The notes below the pieces were generated by a model. The model searched no databases. It was not told the origin of the DNA and worked only from the letters and a program-made list of their open reading frames with translations. A program made the position numbers and the translations under genes. This document shows, piece after piece, positions 1 through 4,891 of a stretch of 6,535 nucleotides of DNA (position 1 is the first letter of the stretch; the number at the start of each line of letters is the position of its first letter). The DNA is from Actinomycetes bacterium (GTDB lineage Bacteria; Actinomycetota; Acidimicrobiia; Acidimicrobiales; Bog-793): positions 1-6,535 of the forward strand of contig JAKAOD010000178.1 of the NCBI GenBank assembly GCA_021823365.1, given 5' to 3'.

Positions 1-1091
1 TCGGGACAACCTCGGTCACCGGAGAGGGTGGCTCGGTCGACGAGCCGGCCGTCGACAGGCTCTGCGCACAGGTTGCCGCGCTGCGCTCGGCTGGTCACCA
101 GATCGTCGTCGTGACCTCCGGCGCCGTCACCGCCGGGGTCGCGGCGCTCGACCCCGCAGGGGGACGCCCCACCGACGTGGTGACGCTCCAGGCACTGTCC
201 TCCGTCGGCCAGCACCGGCTGATGCGAGTCTACGACGAGGCGCTCTCCCGGCGGGGCCTGCTCGCCGGCCAGGTCCTGCTCGCCCCGCTCGACTTCGGCG
301 AACGGCGACAGTACCTGCACGCGCGGGCGACGCTTGCCCGCCTGCTCGAGCTCGGCGTCGTCCCGGTCGTGAACGAGAACGACGCCGTCGCGGACGACGA
401 GTTCCGCTTCGGCGACAACGACCGGCTCGCCGCGCTGGTCGCCAATCTTGTGGGTGCCGAGCTGCTCGTGCTGCTCACCGATACCGCCGGGCTGTTCACG
501 GCGGACCCCCGCGTCGAGCGCGGCGCTTCGTTGGTCGAGGAGGTCGAGGAGGTCGACGCCGCGCTCGAGCGGGCCGCGGGCGGGCCGGGCAGCGCCGCGG
601 GCAGCGGGGGGATGGCCTCGAAGCTCGCCGCGGCCCGGATGGCGGCCTGGTCGGGGGTGCGCGCCGTGATCGCCTCGGCGCGGCGCGAGGGGGTGCTCGC
701 CGACGCCGTCGCAGGCCGCGCCGGCATCGGGACGGTCGTCGCGCCCCGGCCGCGGATCCTCGGCGCGCGGAAGCTCTGGATCGCGTTCGCCCGCGAGCCC
801 TCCGGCCGGGTCGTCGTGGACGACGGCGCCCGGCAGGCGCTCGTCGCGTCGGAGGCGTCGCTCCTCGCTGCGGGCGTCCTTGCCGCAGAGGGCGATTTCG
901 TCGCCGGCGACGCCATCGAGATCGCCGGGCGCGACGGCGCGGTGTTCGCGAAGGGCCTCGCAGGGCTCGCAGCGGCGCAGTCGGCGGCGTGGATCGGGCG
1001 CCGGTCCGTCGACCTGCCCTCCGGGCTCGCGCGCGAGGTGGTGCACCGCGACGACCTCGTGGTGCTCGTCGACGGGCCGCCGCCCGGATAG
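1..1091 (+). CDS. proB: Glutamate 5-kinase (gamma-glutamyl kinase), 5' end cut by window edge
   Basis: Transfers phosphate from ATP to the gamma-carboxyl of L-glutamate, the first step of proline synthesis, in the cytoplasm. The frame is open from base 3 and shows 362 residues; E. coli ProB is 367, so about 11 N-terminal residues, including the usual Lys of the KxGT motif, lie off the window. The visible start GTTSVTGEGG is the nucleotide-binding loop region. An ATG at 111 falls inside the conserved TSGAVTAG motif and cannot be the start. Other amino-acid-kinase motifs are VNENDAVADDEFRFGDND (from 369), LLTDTAGLF, and GSGGMASK (600-623). From about 759 to 1080 follows a C-terminal PUA domain (ARKLWIAF..., then AREVVHRDDLVVL), as in full-length bacterial ProB. 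The TAG stop is 8 bases before proA. Proline feedback inhibition is typical of the family but not shown here. Identity is firm. Confidence 0.96.
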   Translation, partial: GTTSVTGEGGSVDEPAVDRLCAQVAALRSAGHQIVVVTSGAVTAGVAALDPAGGRPTDVVTLQALSSVGQHRLMRVYDEALSRRGLLAGQVLLAPLDFGERRQYLHARATLARLLELGVVPVVNENDAVADDEFRFGDNDRLAALVANLVGAELLVLLTDTAGLFTADPRVERGASLVEEVEEVDAALERAAGGPGSAAGSGGMASKLAAARMAAWSGVRAVIASARREGVLADAVAGRAGIGTVVAPRPRILGARKLWIAFAREPSGRVVVDDGARQALVASEASLLAAGVLAAEGDFVAGDAIEIAGRDGAVFAKGLAGLAAAQSAAWIGRRSVDLPSGLAREVVHRDDLVVLVDGPPPG

Positions 1092-1099
1092 CTTGTGGC

Positions 1100-2347
1100 A
1101 TGACGACGACCCCGCTCCCGGTCCTCGGCGCGACGGCGCGACAGGCGGCACGCCGGCTTGCCGGCACGCCGGCGTCGGTGAAGGACGCCGCCTTGCGCGA
1201 GGCCGCGGCGGCGCTCAGGTCGTCGGGCGCCGAGGTCCTCGAGGCCAATGCCGCCGACGTCGCACGCGCATGCGCCGGTCACGCGGCTCCGACGACGATC
1301 GACCGGTTGCGGCTCGACGACCGGCGCATCGAGGCGATGGCGGCCGGACTCGAGGGGGTCGCCGACCTCGCCGACCCGGTGGGCGAGGTCGTCGAGGGCT
1401 GGACGCGGCCGAACGGCCTCGCCGTCAGGCGTGTCCGGGTCCCGCTCGGCGTGGTCGGCATCGTCTACGAGAACCGGCCGAACGTCACCTCGGACGCCGC
1501 CGCCCTCTGCGTGAAGTCCGGCAACGCGACGCTGCTTCGCGGCTCGGGCGGCGCCATCGAGAGCAACCGCGCGATCGCCGCGGCGATGGCGGCGGGCTTC
1601 GAGAAGGCCGGTCTTCCCGGCGGCGCCGTGCAGCTCGTCGAGGACACCCGTCACGAGACCGTCGAGGAGTTCATCCGGATGCGAGGGGCGATCGACTGCC
1701 TCATCCCCCGAGGGGGGCATGCCCTCGTGCAGCTCGTCCTCGAGCGCGCCACCGTGCCCTTCGTCCTCGACGGCGACGGGAACTGCCACGTCTACGTGGA
1801 CGCCGCGGCCGACCTCGACGTCGCCGAGCGCGTCGTCGTCAACGCCAAGATGCAGCGCCCGAGCGTCTGCAATGCCGTGGAGACGCTCCTCGTCCACCGG
1901 GCGATCGCGCCGGTCGCCCTGCCGCGCCTTCGGGCTGCGCTCGAGGGGGTGGAGCTCGTCGGCGACGAGGCGACTCGCGCGCTGCTCCCGGGCGTCGCGG
2001 CGGCGAGCGAGGAGGATTACGCGACGGAGTTCCTCTCCCTCAAGCTCGCCGTGGCTGTCGTCGACGATCTCGACGGCGCGATCGAGCACATCGCTCGCTA
2101 CTCGACGGGTCACTCGGAGGCGATCGTGACGACCGACATCGTCGCGGCGCACCGTTTCGAGCGCGAGGTCGACGCCGCGGCGGTGCTCGTCAACGCCTCG
2201 ACCCGGTTCGTCGACGGAGGGGAGCTCGGGCTCGGCGCGGAGATCGGGATCTCCACCCAGAAGCTGCACGCCCGCGGGCCGATGGGGCTACGGGAGCTCA
2301 CCTCGGTGAAGTACGTCATCGAGGGTGACGGCCAGGTGCGCGCGTGA
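1100..2347 (+). CDS. proA: Gamma-glutamyl phosphate reductase (glutamate-5-semialdehyde dehydrogenase)
   Basis: Reduces gamma-glutamyl phosphate with NADPH to glutamate-5-semialdehyde, the second step of proline synthesis, and acts directly on the unstable ProB product. It belongs to the aldehyde dehydrogenase superfamily. The 415-residue product matches the usual ~417. The frame is open further upstream, to an ATG at 989 inside proB, but homology begins at the ATG at 1100 (MTTTPLPVLG...), and the upstream extension only translates the proB PUA region out of frame. Landmarks are VYENRPNVTSDAA, KSGNATLLRGSG (Lys139), PRGGHALVQ, GNCHVYVD, NAKMQRPSVCNAVETLL with catalytic Cys257, HSEAIVT, NASTRF (365-370), GLGAEIGISTQKLHARGPMG and the C-terminal LTSVKYVIEGDGQVR. 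No clear Shine-Dalgarno precedes the start, which fits reinitiation after proB. Its TGA overlaps the GTG of the next gene. Confidence 0.97.
   Translation: MTTTPLPVLGATARQAARRLAGTPASVKDAALREAAAALRSSGAEVLEANAADVARACAGHAAPTTIDRLRLDDRRIEAMAAGLEGVADLADPVGEVVEGWTRPNGLAVRRVRVPLGVVGIVYENRPNVTSDAAALCVKSGNATLLRGSGGAIESNRAIAAAMAAGFEKAGLPGGAVQLVEDTRHETVEEFIRMRGAIDCLIPRGGHALVQLVLERATVPFVLDGDGNCHVYVDAAADLDVAERVVVNAKMQRPSVCNAVETLLVHRAIAPVALPRLRAALEGVELVGDEATRALLPGVAAASEEDYATEFLSLKLAVAVVDDLDGAIEHIARYSTGHSEAIVTTDIVAAHRFEREVDAAAVLVNASTRFVDGGELGLGAEIGISTQKLHARGPMGLRELTSVKYVIEGDGQVRA
2344..2347 (+). promoter_or_regulatory. GTGA stop/start overlap coupling proA to the AAA+ ATPase gene
   Basis: The four bases GTGA hold the GTG start of the ATPase gene (2344-2346) and the TGA stop of proA (2345-2347). 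No good Shine-Dalgarno is visible just upstream, so translation of the ATPase probably depends on ribosomes finishing proA. The overlap is seen directly; the coupling is inferred. Confidence 0.7.
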
Positions 2348-3267
2348 GCCCGGCCGCGCCCGCTTCGCCGTTGCCCGGCGACCGGAGCGCGCGCTTTGCC
2401 GCGCCGGGGGAGGTGCTGGCGCGCCTCGCCGACGCCGGCTACCTCGCCGACGAGCGGATCGCGACGGTCGTCTACCTCGCCGAGCGCCTCGCCAAGCCCG
2501 TGCTCGTCGAGGGCCCGGCGGGTACAGGGAAGACCGAGCTTGCCAAGGCCGCCGCGACGGCGCTCGGGGCGCGCCTCATCCGTCTCCAGTGCTACGAGGG
2601 CCTGGACGAGTCGAAGGCGCTCTATGAGTGGAACTACCGCAAGCAGCTGTTGCGCATACAGGTCGAGCGCTCGGGCGACGGCGCCGAGCCGGCCGGATGG
2701 GCCGAGCTCGAGGGGGACATCTTCTCCGAGGAGTTCCTGCTCGAGCGCCCGCTCCTGCAGGCGATACGTGCCGAGGAGCCCGTCGTGCTCCTCATCGACG
2801 AGGTCGACCGCGTCGAGATCGAGACCGAGGCGCTCCTGCTCGAGGTGCTCTCCGACTACCAGGTCTCGATCCCCGAGATCGGGACAGTGGAGGCGAGGAG
2901 CCTTCCCTTCGTCGTCCTCACCTCCAACGACACGAGGGAGCTCTCCGAGGCGCTGAAGCGGCGGTGTCTCTACCTCCACCTCGACTATCCGAGCGTCGAG
3001 CGCGAGCGTGAGATCGTCCTCGCCAAGGTCCCGGAGATCGAGCGGCGGCTCGCCGACGAGGTCGTGAGGGTCGTCCGCTCGCTCCGGCTGCTCGAGCTGG
3101 AGAAGCACCCGTCGGTCTCCGAGACCCTCGACTGGGCGCGAACCCTGGTGCTGCTCGGCATCGAGCACGTCGACGAGCGCACGACGCGCGACACGCTCAA
3201 CCTCCTGCTCAAGTACAAGAGCGACATCGACCTCGCCGCCCGAGAGCTCCTCGGCGAGCCGGCATAG
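2344..3267 (+). CDS. MoxR-family AAA+ ATPase (CoxD-like)
   Basis: Cytoplasmic AAA+ ATPase of 307 residues, the usual length for MoxR proteins, which work as chaperones or metal-centre maturation motors with a VWA-domain partner. Visible motifs are Walker A GPAGTGKT (57-64), the family signature RLQCYEGLDESKALYEWNYRKQ (about 80-101), Walker B VVLLIDEVD (147-155), sensor 1 around LTSND (192-196) with the following EALKRR (202-207) carrying the arginine-finger region, then a helical lid region to the C-terminus. The RLQCYEGLD/YEWNY block is typical of the subgroup that includes CoxD of aerobic CO dehydrogenase clusters, but no coxL, coxM or coxS is present here, so the client is unknown. Start is GTG at 2344: it gives the expected N-terminus (FAAPGEVLARLADAGYLAD) with a short 17-residue lead. 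The VWA partner gene follows 15 bases downstream. Family call is firm; specific role is open. Confidence 0.93.
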   Translation: MSPAAPASPLPGDRSARFAAPGEVLARLADAGYLADERIATVVYLAERLAKPVLVEGPAGTGKTELAKAAATALGARLIRLQCYEGLDESKALYEWNYRKQLLRIQVERSGDGAEPAGWAELEGDIFSEEFLLERPLLQAIRAEEPVVLLIDEVDRVEIETEALLLEVLSDYQVSIPEIGTVEARSLPFVVLTSNDTRELSEALKRRCLYLHLDYPSVEREREIVLAKVPEIERRLADEVVRVVRSLRLLELEKHPSVSETLDWARTLVLLGIEHVDERTTRDTLNLLLKYKSDIDLAARELLGEPA

Positions 3268-3282
3268 ACCCCGCGCTCCGGC

Positions 3283-4788
3283 GTGCTCGAGCTGCTCGGC
3301 GGCTTCATCAAGGAGCTTCGCGAGGCGGGGATCCCCGTCTCGCTGCGCGAGGCGATCGATGCGGCCGAGGCCGTCGCGCTGACGCCGCTCGACGATCGCG
3401 AGCTCTTGCGTGCCGCGCTCGGGACGACACTGGTGAAGTCCGAGGAGCACTGGGCGTCGTTCGCGACGGCCTTCGACGTGTGGTTCTCCGCCGGCGCGCT
3501 TCGGCGGGCCGGCGAGGAGGGGCTATCCGGCGAGGGTGGCGCGCGGCTCCCCTTCGATTCGCTGCCCGGTGCGGGCGAGGCGCTGGAGGGGGGAGGGCGC
3601 GCCGGCTCCGGGACGCGCGACGGCGCCGAGGCCGTGGGGGACCTCCGCCGCCTCGCCGTCGAGGCGCTGGCCTCCGGCGACGCACGCCTGCTCGCCGAGC
3701 TGGCGCGCCTCGCCGTCGCCCGCCATGCGGGGATCGAGGCAGGACGGCCCGTCGGCGTCTCGTACTACCTCTACCGCACGCTTCGGGCGCTCGACCTCGA
3801 CACCGCCCGAGCGAGCCTCTTGGGGCCGCTCGCGCCGGCGGAGGGCGAGGGGGACGGCGGGGAGGAGGGGCTCGTCGCAGGCGCCGGCCGCCCGCACGGC
3901 CGGACCCACCGGGCGCTCGCGTCGCGCCTTCGCCGCGACGACGTCGAGCTGCGCATCGAGGCGCTGCGCCGACTCGTCGAGGCGGAGGTCCGCCGTGCCC
4001 TCGTCGCCGAGCGCGGCGCGGAGGCGCTCGGCCGCGTCCTCAGGCGGCCCCTCGTCGAGGACGTCGACTTCGTCCACGCGAGCGGCGAGGAGCTCGCACG
4101 GATGCACCGCGCGCTGTACCCGCTCGCCCGGCTGCTCGCGTCGCGTCTGGCTCGGCGGCGCCGGCATCGCCGGCGCGGATCGCTCGACTTCCGCTCGACG
4201 ATCCGGCACTCGTTGCCCTCCGGCGGCGTCCCCGTCGAGCCGCGCTTTCGCCGGGCGCGGCCGGCCAAGCCCGAGATCGTCGTCCTCGCCGACGTCTCCG
4301 GCTCGGTCGCCGCCTTCGCGCGCTTCACGCTGCACCTCGTCTATGCGATCTCCTCGCAGTTCTCCAAGGTCCGCACCTTCGTCTTCGTCGACGGCGTCGA
4401 CGAGGCGACCGCGATCTTCGCCCGATCGGCGACGATCGCGGAGGCGGTCGCCCGTGTCGCGACCGAAGCGGACGTGGTCCATCTCGACGGGCACTCCGAC
4501 TACGGTCACGCGTTCTCCGTCTTCGCCGGGCGATGGGGCGGCTCGGTGGGAGCGCGCACCAACGTCCTCATCCTCGGCGACGCGCGCAGCAACTACCACG
4601 CCCCGAACGTCGAGGCGCTGATGGGCGTCGCCGCCCGCGCCCGGCGGGTGTGGTGGCTCAACCCCGAGCCGCGCGGTTACTGGGGGAGCGGCGACTCGAT
4701 CGTCGCGCAGTACGAGCCTTTCGTAGACGGCATGTTCGAGTGCCGAACGATCCGCCAGCTCGAGCGGGTCGTCGGGCAGCTCGACTGA
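3283..4788 (+). CDS. CoxE-like VWA-domain protein, partner of the MoxR ATPase
   Basis: A 501-residue protein of the CoxE-like family that pairs with MoxR ATPases; the pair is thought to remodel or load metal into a client enzyme. The N-terminal part (1-70: FIKELREAGIPVSLREAIDAAEAV, then LVKSEEHWASFATAFDVWF) matches the family opening. A Gly/Glu-rich, low-complexity linker covers about 85-125 and another acidic, Gly-rich stretch lies near 187-200. An Arg-rich segment (288-298) precedes LDFRSTIRHSLPSGG, as in relatives. The VWA domain (about 333-495) has a complete-looking MIDAS: DVSGS (337-341), Ser405 in GHSDYGHAF in the place of the usual Thr, and Asp433 in LGDARSN. It ends with VWWLNPEPRGYWGSGDS, a CoxE hallmark. 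No signal peptide or membrane segment is evident. Start is the GTG at 3283, the only plausible one after the in-frame ATPase stop; no Shine-Dalgarno is seen. Confidence 0.9.
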   Translation: MLELLGGFIKELREAGIPVSLREAIDAAEAVALTPLDDRELLRAALGTTLVKSEEHWASFATAFDVWFSAGALRRAGEEGLSGEGGARLPFDSLPGAGEALEGGGRAGSGTRDGAEAVGDLRRLAVEALASGDARLLAELARLAVARHAGIEAGRPVGVSYYLYRTLRALDLDTARASLLGPLAPAEGEGDGGEEGLVAGAGRPHGRTHRALASRLRRDDVELRIEALRRLVEAEVRRALVAERGAEALGRVLRRPLVEDVDFVHASGEELARMHRALYPLARLLASRLARRRRHRRRGSLDFRSTIRHSLPSGGVPVEPRFRRARPAKPEIVVLADVSGSVAAFARFTLHLVYAISSQFSKVRTFVFVDGVDEATAIFARSATIAEAVARVATEADVVHLDGHSDYGHAFSVFAGRWGGSVGARTNVLILGDARSNYHAPNVEALMGVAARARRVWWLNPEPRGYWGSGDSIVAQYEPFVDGMFECRTIRQLERVVGQLD

Positions 4789-4815
4789 TGCGGGTGGCCT
4801 GTCGGTCATCCCCCG

Positions 4816-4871
4816 CCGCGCCCGGTCTGCCGCGCCCGGTCCGCCGCGCCCGGCGTGCCGCGTCCGGTCTG
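4816..4871. repeat. Four tandem 14-base repeats in the convergent intergenic gap
   Basis: The 103-base gap between the VWA gene and the opposing gene contains four head-to-tail 14-base units: ccgcgcccggtctg (4816-4829), ccgcgcccggtccg (4830-4843), ccgcgcccggcgtg (4844-4857) and ccgcgtccggtctg (4858-4871). Each differs from the first by at most three bases. A partial fifth unit (ccgccg) follows. The period is not a multiple of three, so it is not a natural protein repeat. It could be slippage-derived sequence or a small protein-binding or transcript-end structure; no T-tract or strong hairpin supports a standard terminator. No function can be assigned. Confidence 0.85.
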
Positions 4872-4891
4872 CCGCCGCTCCTGGCGACCAC

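Noticed and set aside
230..2269. Long open frame of 679 residues on the - strand across proB and proA
   Set aside because: It lies antisense to two firmly identified genes; its product is Arg/Asp/Ala-rich with no recognisable domain, as expected from the complementary strand of GC-rich codons.
2110..3450. 446-residue open frame on the - strand opposite the ATPase gene
   Set aside because: It is the antisense shadow of the MoxR ATPase, with a low-complexity Leu/Glu/Asp/Arg composition and no motif.
4158..4176. Perfect 8-base inverted repeat gcgccggc/gccggcgc with a 3-base loop
   Set aside because: It sits in codons for the Arg-rich segment of the VWA protein, where GC-rich palindromes are expected by composition.
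2344..4788. Assigning the ATPase and VWA genes as coxD and coxE of a CO dehydrogenase cluster
   Set aside because: The families match, but no CO dehydrogenase structural or maturation genes are in the window, and similar pairs occur with other clients.
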